Positions 52,099 to 58,704 of a DNA stretch of 64,000 bases are shown here, piece after piece. The DNA comes from Kocuria dechangensis (GTDB lineage Bacteria; Actinomycetota; Actinomycetes; Actinomycetales; Micrococcaceae), in assembly GCF_014636775.1 (NCBI RefSeq), contig NZ_BMEQ01000001.1, forward strand, positions 62,001-126,000. Reading direction: 5' to 3'. The position numbers were made by a program, and so were the translations under genes. The notes beneath the pieces are model-generated. The model made no database searches and was not told the DNA's origin. It saw only the letters and a list, made by a program, of their open reading frames with translations. Each line of letters starts with the position of its first letter. Position 1 is the first letter of the stretch.

Positions 52099-55000
52099 GT
52101 GCCCGACGCTGCTGGGCTCCGGCTCGGAGACCATGCCATTGCCGACAGTGCCGAGGAGGTCGCCTACCTTCGGTGGAACGACGCCGTGTGCGCCGCCTTC
52201 TTCGGCCCGCACCGGTCGGGGGAGCTCGTCTACCTCGACCTGGACGAGCGGACGCTCGCCGCGATCGGGGAGGAGCGCGGCCTCGACGGGCCCGCGACCC
52301 TGCGCGCGCTCGCGGACTCCGTGACGCCGCTGCTCACGACCGGGGACGGGCGGCGCTCCGTCTTCGAGACGTTCACCCGTCTCAACGCCACGTGGTACCG
52401 GGCCACGCGGCGCAGCCTGGACTCCCTGGCCGAGATCCCGCCGCCCCCCGTGGTCGCCCTCCTGGCCCTGTTCGCGCTCGCGGGCCGGCACATGTCCACC
52501 CTGGCCGCGCGGACGGGCAACAAGTCCGTCTCCACGTTCTACCTGCCGCTGGCCGTGCTCCTGCAGGCGGGCCCGGAGAACGCGAAGCAGCTCGAGGCGT
52601 CCTTCAAGAAGGACACCGAGGCGTACTGGGACGCCCTGCGCTACTGGCTGGAGCTGCGCGACGGCGAGATCGGCCTGCCCACGGCCTACGCCGTCAACCA
52701 GCGACCCGTGGGCCTGGCCCTCTCCCAGACGCTGTTCGGCGAGGCCGAGCGGCGCCAGCTGCACCGCATGTTCGAGGACCTCGGCATGACCACCGCGCAG
52801 GGGCTCTCCGCCGCGGAGCTCGGCGTCTACCTCGACTACTGGCTGGACGTCGCCGACACCCGGGCGTCCAAGGCCATGAAGCAGGTCTGGGCCAACCCGC
52901 TCACCCGCGAGCCCGGCCTGGAGATCGCCCTCGCGGAGCTCGCGGTGTGGGAGAAGTCCAGCGAGCAGGCCCGGGCCGAGGTGCGGGCCGGCAGCCGGCC
53001 GGGCCGCAGCGCGGTGAAGTCCTGCTCCCTGTCCCTCACGGACAGCACCGACTACGTGGGCAACCCCGTGTTCGAGCTCGGCTTCGTGGTCCCCAAGCGG
53101 TTCCTGTCCGGCCGCGAGGTCGAGCTGGAGACCACGGCCGGGCCCCGCACCGTCTTCCTGTCCTACATCGGGGACGCCTTCCTGGGGGTCTCGGCCTACA
53201 CGGCCCGGATCGAGCCCGGCACCCTGCTCGGCGGGTCGCTGCAGGTGAGCGCGGGTGAGGTGCGCTTCGAGCGCAACCCGCGCCCCGTCGTCGTCTTCGC
53301 GAAGGACGGGTTCTCGGACACGTTCATCTCCGTGGACCACATCCCGGTCGCCTGGCCGTGCCGCATCATGGTCCGGGACGAGCCGGAGTGGATCGCCCAG
53401 ATCAAGCGGATCCTCGACGACTCCGCCTCCCCGGACTACCGCTTCGTCCCCGCCGGGACCCAGGGCCTCGCCGAGGGCTGGGTGATGTTCGACGACGTCC
53501 AGGTGCTGCGGGCCGGCAACCCGGAGCTGACGGCCAACGACAACTTCTCGGGCCTGGTGCCCCGCCTGGTCCCCGCGGTGACCCTCTCCGGCGGCCTGCG
53601 GATCCCCGGCGACGTGGTGCGCTGGTCCGCCCTGCGCCCGCCGCAGGTGACCGTCACCTCGGACACCGACGTGCCGCTGACGGTGGAGTGCGAGTGGCGC
53701 AACCCGCACTCCTTCCGGCTGGAGAAGACGAAGCTCGCCGAGAACCGTGTCCCGCCGTTCCAGATCTCGCTGGGCGGCACGCCGCTGGGGCGCCCGGACG
53801 GGACCCTCAAGCCCAACGACTACGCCCTGGTCCTCAAAGCGGGCCGGACGGTCCGGCAGCGCCGCGAGTTCAAGCTGCGGGACTCGTCGTTCTACCTGAC
53901 CCAGCGCTCCCTCGGCTACGAGGGGGAGATGGTGCACGTGGCGGACGAGCCCCTCTGGCCGGTCACCGCGTCGACCGTGGCCGAGCTGCCCGACGAGTAC
54001 GTGCAGGGCTCCTTCGACAACCTGCCCTCCCGCGAGGTCCCGGTGACGCACGAGGTCCCCGGCGCCCCGGGCTGGCACTCGTCCGAGGGGCAGCTGCTGC
54101 TCGAGCGCACCAACCTGCTCCCGGAGCCGGAGGGCCGGTCCTGCCTGGCCACCGGCCGGCACCGGATCGTGCTGCCGGCCATGGAGCCCAAGGCCAGGGC
54201 GCCGTGGATCTTCGGGGAGTGCGCCCAGTGCGGGCTGCAGAAGCGCTACCCCGGCCGGCTGACCAAGCCCTCGGCGATCACCCAGGCGGGGACCGTCGAG
54301 GCCCTGCGGTTCATCGGCCCGGACGAGGGGGAGTACCCGTCCTCCTGGCTGCCGTTCCGCGACACCCTCACGTTCCTGGGCGGGGGCAAGCGTTCCAGCC
54401 TGTCCATCGTGGCCCGCCAGCTGGAGGACTCGGAGCGCTTCGAGGAGTGGTTCGTGGGCCATCTGCAGGCCCTCGGCTTCCTTGAGGTCGTGCGCGACGA
54501 GCACTGGACGGTGCGCCGCTGGCAGGTCTGCGGCCCGTCCCTGACCCAGCTCGTGGACGGGTCCGTGCTGCTCACCGGCGGGTGGACCCCCGAGAAGGAG
54601 TCGGTGGTGGCCGAGGCCGCCGCGGCCCAGGACGCCTCCGTGGTGGTGCTGTCCCCGGAGGACCACGCCACCACGCTGCTGCAGGACGTGGACCTGGAGA
54701 AGCTGCAGGCCGCGCTGCCCGAGGGCCTCTGCGACGTCGTCTTCGAGGCCGGGCCCGTGATGCTGGACACCCTGCCCCCGCTGTCCGAGGTCGAGGAGCA
54801 CCTGCGGCGCTCCGAGATGCAGTACAACGGCGTGGCCGAGCGCTTCGTGCCCGAGGACGCGACGTGGGAGGCCACCGAGGACCGGGAGCGGCCGGGGCTC
54901 TACCGGATCAACCACCACCACCGCACCCGGTACGCCTTCCGCACCCCGGCCGACGTCGAGTCCGGCCACGCCCGGCTCGTGGCCTCCGGGATCGGCAAGC

Positions 55001-55221
55001 ACTTCGCGGCCCGGCAGGCGGGGGTGCCGATCATGTCCTACGACCCGGACCTCCAGCTGCTGTCCGTGCCGATCGGGGCGGAGCTGTCCGGGCTCTACGC
55101 CCGCGCCGCGGTCCTGTGCTCCGGCCTGCTCCCCTCCAAGGTGGACGAGGACTTCTCGCTCAACTACGGGGACATCTCGCCGGAGTTCGCCGAGGTGCTG
55201 CTCGCCAAGCTCATGAGCTGA
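52099..55221 (+). CDS. large unknown protein with a CxxC zinc pair
   Basis: A 1040-residue cytoplasmic protein that I do not recognise. The N-terminal 300 residues are mainly helical (AYLRWNDAVCAAFF, TEAYWDALRYWLELRD). Residues about 310-620 look beta-rich, with alternating hydrophobic strands (VFELGFVVPKRF, VEVEW-like strands such as TVECEWRN). Near residue 705 FGECAQCGLQKRYPG offers one CxxC knuckle. The C-terminal 300 residues are mixed, with LLTGGWTPEKESVV and a histidine cluster INHHHRTRY near 935. No nuclease or ATPase motif was found by eye. GTG 52099 follows GGAGG. It is divergent from the SNF2 helicase 121 bases away, a layout that suggests joint function. Confidence 0.7.
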   Translation: MPDAAGLRLGDHAIADSAEEVAYLRWNDAVCAAFFGPHRSGELVYLDLDERTLAAIGEERGLDGPATLRALADSVTPLLTTGDGRRSVFETFTRLNATWYRATRRSLDSLAEIPPPPVVALLALFALAGRHMSTLAARTGNKSVSTFYLPLAVLLQAGPENAKQLEASFKKDTEAYWDALRYWLELRDGEIGLPTAYAVNQRPVGLALSQTLFGEAERRQLHRMFEDLGMTTAQGLSAAELGVYLDYWLDVADTRASKAMKQVWANPLTREPGLEIALAELAVWEKSSEQARAEVRAGSRPGRSAVKSCSLSLTDSTDYVGNPVFELGFVVPKRFLSGREVELETTAGPRTVFLSYIGDAFLGVSAYTARIEPGTLLGGSLQVSAGEVRFERNPRPVVVFAKDGFSDTFISVDHIPVAWPCRIMVRDEPEWIAQIKRILDDSASPDYRFVPAGTQGLAEGWVMFDDVQVLRAGNPELTANDNFSGLVPRLVPAVTLSGGLRIPGDVVRWSALRPPQVTVTSDTDVPLTVECEWRNPHSFRLEKTKLAENRVPPFQISLGGTPLGRPDGTLKPNDYALVLKAGRTVRQRREFKLRDSSFYLTQRSLGYEGEMVHVADEPLWPVTASTVAELPDEYVQGSFDNLPSREVPVTHEVPGAPGWHSSEGQLLLERTNLLPEPEGRSCLATGRHRIVLPAMEPKARAPWIFGECAQCGLQKRYPGRLTKPSAITQAGTVEALRFIGPDEGEYPSSWLPFRDTLTFLGGGKRSSLSIVARQLEDSERFEEWFVGHLQALGFLEVVRDEHWTVRRWQVCGPSLTQLVDGSVLLTGGWTPEKESVVAEAAAAQDASVVVLSPEDHATTLLQDVDLEKLQAALPEGLCDVVFEAGPVMLDTLPPLSEVEEHLRRSEMQYNGVAERFVPEDATWEATEDRERPGLYRINHHHRTRYAFRTPADVESGHARLVASGIGKHFAARQAGVPIMSYDPDLQLLSVPIGAELSGLYARAAVLCSGLLPSKVDEDFSLNYGDISPEFAEVLLAKLMS

Positions 55222-55227
55222 GGCGCT

Positions 55228-55279
55228 CTCCTGCCGCACAGCCCGCCGCCGGGCTGTGCGGCGGGCTGTGCGGCAGGAG
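55228..55279 (+). terminator. hairpin with two alternative pairings
   Basis: CTCCTGCCGCACAGCCCGC (55228-55246) pairs with GCGGGCTGTGCGGCAGGAG (55261-55279) over 19 bp. A duplicated GGGCTGTGCGGC within the loop (from 55251) can pair with the same 5' arm instead. It lies seven bases after the stop of the 1040-residue gene and just before the cold-shock promoter. Confidence 0.7.
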
Positions 55280-55289
55280 GAAATCCGTG

Positions 55290-55295
55290 TACAGT
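55290..55295 (+). promoter_or_regulatory. -10 box of the CspA-type gene, long leader
   Basis: TACAGT in GTGTACAGTG. A start near 55302 gives a leader of about 145 bases that is unusually T-rich for this genome (55304-55395), as in other cold-shock leaders. Confidence 0.5.
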
Positions 55296-55447
55296 GTTCC
55301 GAAGTTGTTGAGGTTGTCGTTTTTGTATTTCAAGCAGTTCGGCCCGCTCGGGTGCAGCAGTTTTTCTGAGAAGACGTTTCCCACGCATCACAACTCTTGT
55401 TTCTCGAAGGCCGGGAAACGTTCATCTCCGAAAGATCAGGTATCCCC

Positions 55448-55654
55448 ATGACTACCGGTATCGTCAAGTGGTTCAACGCTGACAAGGGCTTCGGCTTCAT
55501 CACCCCCGAGGACGGCTCCAAGGACGTCTTCGCCCACTTCTCCGCGATCAACTCCGGCGGCTTCCGCTCGCTGAACGAGAACGACCGCGTCGAGTTCGAG
55601 ACCCAGGACGGCCCCAAGGGCCCCCAGGCCGCGAACATCACCGTCATCTCCTAA
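55448..55654 (+). CDS. cspA: CspA-type cold-shock protein
   Basis: A 68-residue single cold-shock domain that binds RNA as a chaperone. It has [15 protein letters not shown] (RNP1) and [10 protein letters not shown] (RNP2), exactly as in classical CspA. Length is standard. The ATG at 55448 has a poor Shine-Dalgarno sequence, and the long T-rich leader upstream is likely to control translation. Downstream is a long hairpin shared with the convergent small gene. It is the canonical counterpart of the extended cold-shock protein at 502. Confidence 0.96.
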   Translation: MTTGIVKWFNADKGFGFITPEDGSKDVFAHFSAINSGGFRSLNENDRVEFETQDGPKGPQAANITVIS

Positions 55655-55810
55655 GGACCGGTCCCAGGGCCCCCGGGCCCGACCCGTCCGCAGAACCGTC
55701 GCCAGGCACCCGCCCGGCGGCGGTTCTGCCGTTCCCGGGAGCGCTTCCCGAGCACGGGCCCTGCCGGCGACGAAGGCCCGGACGGAGCGCCCGTCGTGGC
55801 CGCGGCGCCG

Positions 55811-55866
55811 CGGCTCCGGCACCCCGGTTCCGGCGCCACGGCTCCGGCACCGCGGTTCCGGCCGCC
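55811..55866. repeat. 28-base imperfect tandem duplication
   Basis: Two adjacent copies of a unit starting CGGCTCCGGCACC (55811 and 55839), differing at three positions. Located in the 296-base gap between the convergent cspA and small unknown gene; the gap holds no gene. Confidence 0.7.
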
Positions 55867-55890
55867 GCCGACCCACCACCACTGCTCCGG

Positions 55891-55936
55891 CACGACGAAG
55901 GCCGCGACCCCCGAGGGGGCCGCGGCCTTCGTCGTG
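55891..55936. terminator. bidirectional terminator
   Basis: CACGACGAAGGCCGCG pairs perfectly with CGCGGCCTTCGTCGTG (55921-55936), with an inner CCCCC/GGGGG. It serves the convergent cspA and 97-residue genes. Confidence 0.85.
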
Positions 55937-55950
55937 TCCTCTCCGCTCGT

Positions 55951-56244
55951 CTACGCCGACAGCGGGAGGGAGGACGGGTGCAGCTTGAAGAACGGGTGGC
56001 GGCCGGTGGCGGCCGTGGCGCCGGGAACAAGCAGCTGGCGGTACTTGGCGCACCATTGCGCCGTGCCCGCGGTGTGCTCCGCCGCGGCGGCGAGGTCGTC
56101 GGCCTCCGGGGTCAGATACTCCTGGACGTCGCCGTCGGAGGCGGTCAGCCGGACGAGGTGCAGATGGGGGAGAGCGGTGACGGTGACGTCGACCCACTCC
56201 TCCCGCTGGTCGGTGGTGGCAGTTCTCTCATAGGACATGGTCAT
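55951..56244 (-). CDS. small unknown protein, 97 residues
   Basis: A 97-residue soluble protein without recognised family. The first 20 residues are polar, then a probable beta-strand region WVDVTVTALPHLHLVRLTASDGDVQEYL and a helix DDLAAAAEHTAGTAQWCAKYRQLL, ending in a Pro/Ser-rich tail. The ATG at 56244 has AGGAGAG seven bases upstream. A 20-codon basic upstream frame (ATG at 56303) ends in an ATGA overlap with this start, and the conserved leader element lies just before it. Translation may therefore be coupled to the short basic peptide. Confidence 0.6.
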   Translation of the reverse strand: MTMSYERTATTDQREEWVDVTVTALPHLHLVRLTASDGDVQEYLTPEADDLAAAAEHTAGTAQWCAKYRQLLVPGATAATGRHPFFKLHPSSLPLSA

Positions 56245-56303
56245 GTTTTTTCTCTCCTGACGTTCTTGCGGGCATCCGATGCCGTTGCCCGCCGCTTCGT
56301 CAT
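56241..56303 (-). CDS. possible 20-residue basic leader peptide
   Basis: A short frame that begins at the ATG inside the conserved GGATGACGAAGCGGC and ends with TGA overlapping the ATG of the 97-residue gene. It encodes a Lys/Arg-rich peptide beginning MTKRRATAS. No independent evidence of translation; its interest lies in the ATGA coupling. Confidence 0.3.
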   Translation of the reverse strand: MTKRRATASDARKNVRREKT

Positions 56304-56400
56304 CCGAACCACCCGTGAACTGCGGGTTGGCGCGCAGCTGGTCGGAGCCTTTCCACGGCCCCTCTGCGGGACGGTCCGTCCCGTTCGAGCCCGTGGAAGC
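56291..56400 (-). promoter_or_regulatory. conserved leader element, copy 1
   Basis: On the minus strand, a region from GCTTCCACGGG to GAAGCGGC upstream of the 97-residue gene. It has TTCCACGG/CCGTGGAA and GGGACG/CGTCCC helices, then a core of 40 bases (56291-56330) that includes GTTCACGGGTGGTTCGGATG. The core is 36/40 identical to copy 2, which is on the opposite strand. GCTTC and GAAGC at the two ends can pair, closing a structure. Confidence 0.55.
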
Positions 56401-56664
56401 TACATCTCGAGAAGCACGTCCAGGCTACCGCGCTCCTCCGACACCGGACCAAGTCGACCGTGATTTGTGTCACCGGGAGCGTAATGCTCGGCAACCTCCT
56501 CGCGGCCTCCCGCCTGCGTTCCTGCGTCGTCGTGCCACCAGTGAACACGGACGATGTGTCACGGACGTGTCGGGGCGGTGACGGTCCGGGGACGGTTCGG
56601 GGGCGTCCTCCGCGCGCCCGCCCGAGAGCATGCGGGGCCCCCGGGGCGTGTGGTTCAATGGGAG

Positions 56665-56748
56665 GAGCTTCAAGAGACCCGGTCGGCAAGCTCCGACTTG
56701 ACCGGGCACCAACCCCATGTTCACGGGTGGTTCGGATGAGGAAGCGGC
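56665..56748 (+). promoter_or_regulatory. conserved leader element, copy 2
   Basis: From AGCTTCAAG to GAAGCGGC, upstream of the 55-residue gene. It has a CCCGGT/ACCGGG hairpin and the same core (56709-56748) with CCAACCC, GTTCACGGGTGG and TTCGGATGA. CC-A-ACCC can pair with GGGTGG around a GTTCAC-containing loop in both copies, and CCGAC can pair with GTTCGG. A -10-like TTCAAT (56653-56658) would start transcription right at the element. Confidence 0.55.
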
Positions 56749-56807
56749 TCGCATCGCCGCCACGGCGGCACCCGGTGCGAGCAAGAGCATCGAGAAGGAC
56801 CCCTGTC

Positions 56808-56975
56808 ATGCCCGACATCCCCGATCCCGCCGCCGTGCCCTGCACCGTCCCCGCCGGCTCGCTCGCCTCGACCGCGATGAGCGTCGACGACTACGCGCGC
56901 GTGGTGCAGTCCCGCACGGCGTTCGTCGACTTCCTGCTGGCCCCCGCCCGCGACCGGCTCGCCGTCGCGGCCTGA
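56808..56975 (+). CDS. small protein, 55 residues, upstream of a PIN gene
   Basis: A 55-residue polar protein with a Pro/Ala-rich start (MPDIPDPAAVPCTVPAG) and a helix (SVDDYARVVQSRTAFVDFLLAPARDRL). It might be the antitoxin of the PIN protein 28 bases downstream, although it lacks a clear DNA-binding fold. ATG 56808 follows AAGGA. An in-frame ATG at 56736 within the leader element would give a 79-residue form with a very basic N-terminus. Function is not established. Confidence 0.5.
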   Translation: MPDIPDPAAVPCTVPAGSLASTAMSVDDYARVVQSRTAFVDFLLAPARDRLAVAA

Positions 56976-57003
56976 GCCGCCCGACGCCGCCGCCTCGACC
57001 GCC

Positions 57004-57369
57004 GTGGACCTGCTCCTGGACCGTTCCGTGCTGCTGGGGATCCGCGCCCCCGGACGCAGCCCGGGCCTCGCCGACGCCCTGCGCCGGCACGGGCACCGGC
57101 GGCTGTTCGTGCCCGCCCCCGTCCTGGGCGAGCTGCTGGCCGGCCGCCCGGCCGAGGAGCTGTGGGTGGAGCAGCTCGAGCTGCGCTTCCCCGAGCGGGT
57201 GCTCCCCGTGGACGCGGCCGTCGCCCGGGTCTGGGGCGCGCTCGGCGCCCCCTCGAAGGACCCGGTCGCGGAGCTGACGGCGGCGACCGCCCTGGCGCAC
57301 GGGCTGACCGTGCTCAGCGCCGAGGCGCACCGGTACGCCGGCATCGAGGTGCCCGTCCTGTCGGTGTGA
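57004..57369 (+). CDS. PIN-domain protein, VapC-like
   Basis: A 121-residue protein with PIN topology, expected to be a metal-dependent RNase. The first strand MDLLLDRSVLLG carries the first Asp, VLGELLAGR the conserved Glu, and PVAELTAATALAHGLTVLSAE the last helix and strand. In most VapC proteins the two late acidic positions are Asp; here they appear as Glu (AEL and SAE), which could lower activity. Preceded by a 55-residue gene that may be its antitoxin. GTG start at 57004. It converges with mgtA after 16 bases. Confidence 0.68.
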   Translation: MDLLLDRSVLLGIRAPGRSPGLADALRRHGHRRLFVPAPVLGELLAGRPAEELWVEQLELRFPERVLPVDAAVARVWGALGAPSKDPVAELTAATALAHGLTVLSAEAHRYAGIEVPVLSV

Positions 57370-57385
57370 CCCGCCCGGACGCCCC

Positions 57386-58555
57386 TCAGGCGGTGCGGCG
57401 GTGGCTCGGGCCGCGGGTCCGGAGGGCCAGCTCCCCGGCCCGGTCGTAGTGCTCCAGCAGCTGGTTGCCCAGCGCCTCCCAGGTGCGGTCCTGCACCGAC
57501 GCGTGCGCGGCGGCCCCGAACGCCGCCCGCTTGGCGTCGTCGCCCACGAGGTCCGCGACGTGCCCGCGCATCGCGGCCAGGTCCCCCGGGGGGTACAGCC
57601 ACCCGGTGCGCGACTGGTCGACGAGGTCGAGGGGCCCGCCCCGGCCCGTCGCGACCACGGGCACCCCGGAGGCCATGGCCTCCTGGATGGTCTGGCAGAA
57701 GGTCTCGAACTCGCCCGGGTGCACGAAGACGTCGAAGGACGCCACGAGCCGGGCGAGGTCGGACCCCGTCCGGAAGCCGGCGAAGTGCGCGTCCGGCAGC
57801 CGCCGCCGCAGGGCGGCCTCGTCGGGACCGGAGCCCACGACGACGAGCCGGGTGCCGGGCAGCCCGGCGAGCGCGGCGAGGTCCTCGACCTGCTTCTCCG
57901 GGGCGATCCGGCCCACGTAGCCGATGATCCGCCGGCCGGGGGCCACTGCCCGGCGCCACTGCTCGTCCCGGTGGGCGGGGGAGAACCGGGCGGTGTCCAC
58001 GCCCCGCCGCCACACGTGCACGTCCCGCACCCCGTGGTTGGTCAGCTGCCGGACGGACGCGGAGGACGGGGCGAGGGTGAGGGTCGCCAGGTTGTGCATC
58101 GCGCGCACGCGCGCCCAGAGGAACGGCTCGAGGAACGGTGCCCCGTACTTCGCCGCGTAGCCCGGCACGTCCGTCTGGTAGACGGCCACGCACGGCACGC
58201 CCAGCTGGTGGGCGGCCACGACGGCGCGGCGCCCCAGGACGAACGGGGAGGCGGCGTGCACGACGTCGGGCCGGAACCGCTCCAGCAGCCGGCGCACGCG
58301 GGCGACGGTCCCGCCGGCCACGCGCACGTCGGGGTAGCCGGTCAGGGGGACGGAGGGCAGACGGTGCACGGGCACGCCGTCGAGGTCCTCGACGACGTCC
58401 TCGACGCCGCCGCCACGGGGGGCGGGGGCGTAGGAGGGGGCCACGACGACGACGTCGTGCCCGCGGGTGCGCAGGTGCTCGACCACTCGCAGGACCGAGT
58501 GGGTGACACCGTTCATGTGGGGGAGGAACTGTTCGGCGACCACGGCGACTCTCAC
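57386..58555 (-). CDS. mgtA: GDP-mannose-dependent alpha-mannosyltransferase (MgtA-like, GT4)
   Basis: A 389-residue GT4 glycosyltransferase. The N-terminal half begins MRVAVVAEQFLPHMNGVTHSV and has ASPFVLGRRAV, VAVYQTDVPGYAAKYG; the C-terminal half has GYVGRIAPEKQVEDL, VHPGEFETFCQTIQEAMASG and ATGRGGPLDLV, the EX7E motif that binds the sugar nucleotide. The pattern closely resembles mycobacterial MgtA, which mannosylates glycolipid precursors at the inner face of the membrane. The GTG at 58555 gives the homologous start; an ATG at 58630 adds a non-conserved tail. Confidence 0.88.
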   Translation of the reverse strand: MRVAVVAEQFLPHMNGVTHSVLRVVEHLRTRGHDVVVVAPSYAPAPRGGGVEDVVEDLDGVPVHRLPSVPLTGYPDVRVAGGTVARVRRLLERFRPDVVHAASPFVLGRRAVVAAHQLGVPCVAVYQTDVPGYAAKYGAPFLEPFLWARVRAMHNLATLTLAPSSASVRQLTNHGVRDVHVWRRGVDTARFSPAHRDEQWRRAVAPGRRIIGYVGRIAPEKQVEDLAALAGLPGTRLVVVGSGPDEAALRRRLPDAHFAGFRTGSDLARLVASFDVFVHPGEFETFCQTIQEAMASGVPVVATGRGGPLDLVDQSRTGWLYPPGDLAAMRGHVADLVGDDAKRAAFGAAAHASVQDRTWEALGNQLLEHYDRAGELALRTRGPSHRRTA

Positions 58556-58704
58556 GCTCCCGAGCCTCGCCACGGCAGGCGACGGGGCGGTCGTTCCCGC
58601 GTGGCCCACCGGTGAAGGGGCCGTGAACATCCGTGCGCCCGGGACCGCCCGCGGGCGGCTCCGGCTGCGGTGGCCGGCGGGCGGGCATGGGAGGATGGGC
58701 GGTG

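Larger units (their letters stand above)
56245..56807. other. 563-base divergent leader region
   Basis: It separates two divergent small genes and contains the two inverted copies of the leader element about 380 bases apart. Between them (56401-56660) I see no gene; long frames on both strands here are compositional. A possible -10 TAGCCT for the minus gene lies at 56437-56432. Confidence 0.55.

Noticed and set aside
48558-53258. 1566-residue open frame opposite the SNF2 gene
   Set aside because: It is antisense to the helicase and continues out of frame in the 1040-residue gene; low-complexity Gly/Arg/Val content.
56291-56748. Insertion sequence or MITE with terminal inverted repeats
   Set aside because: The inverted copies are 450 bases apart, but there is no target duplication, the repeats are not sharply bounded, and each copy has the same relation to a downstream gene, which favours paired leaders. 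It is not fully excluded.
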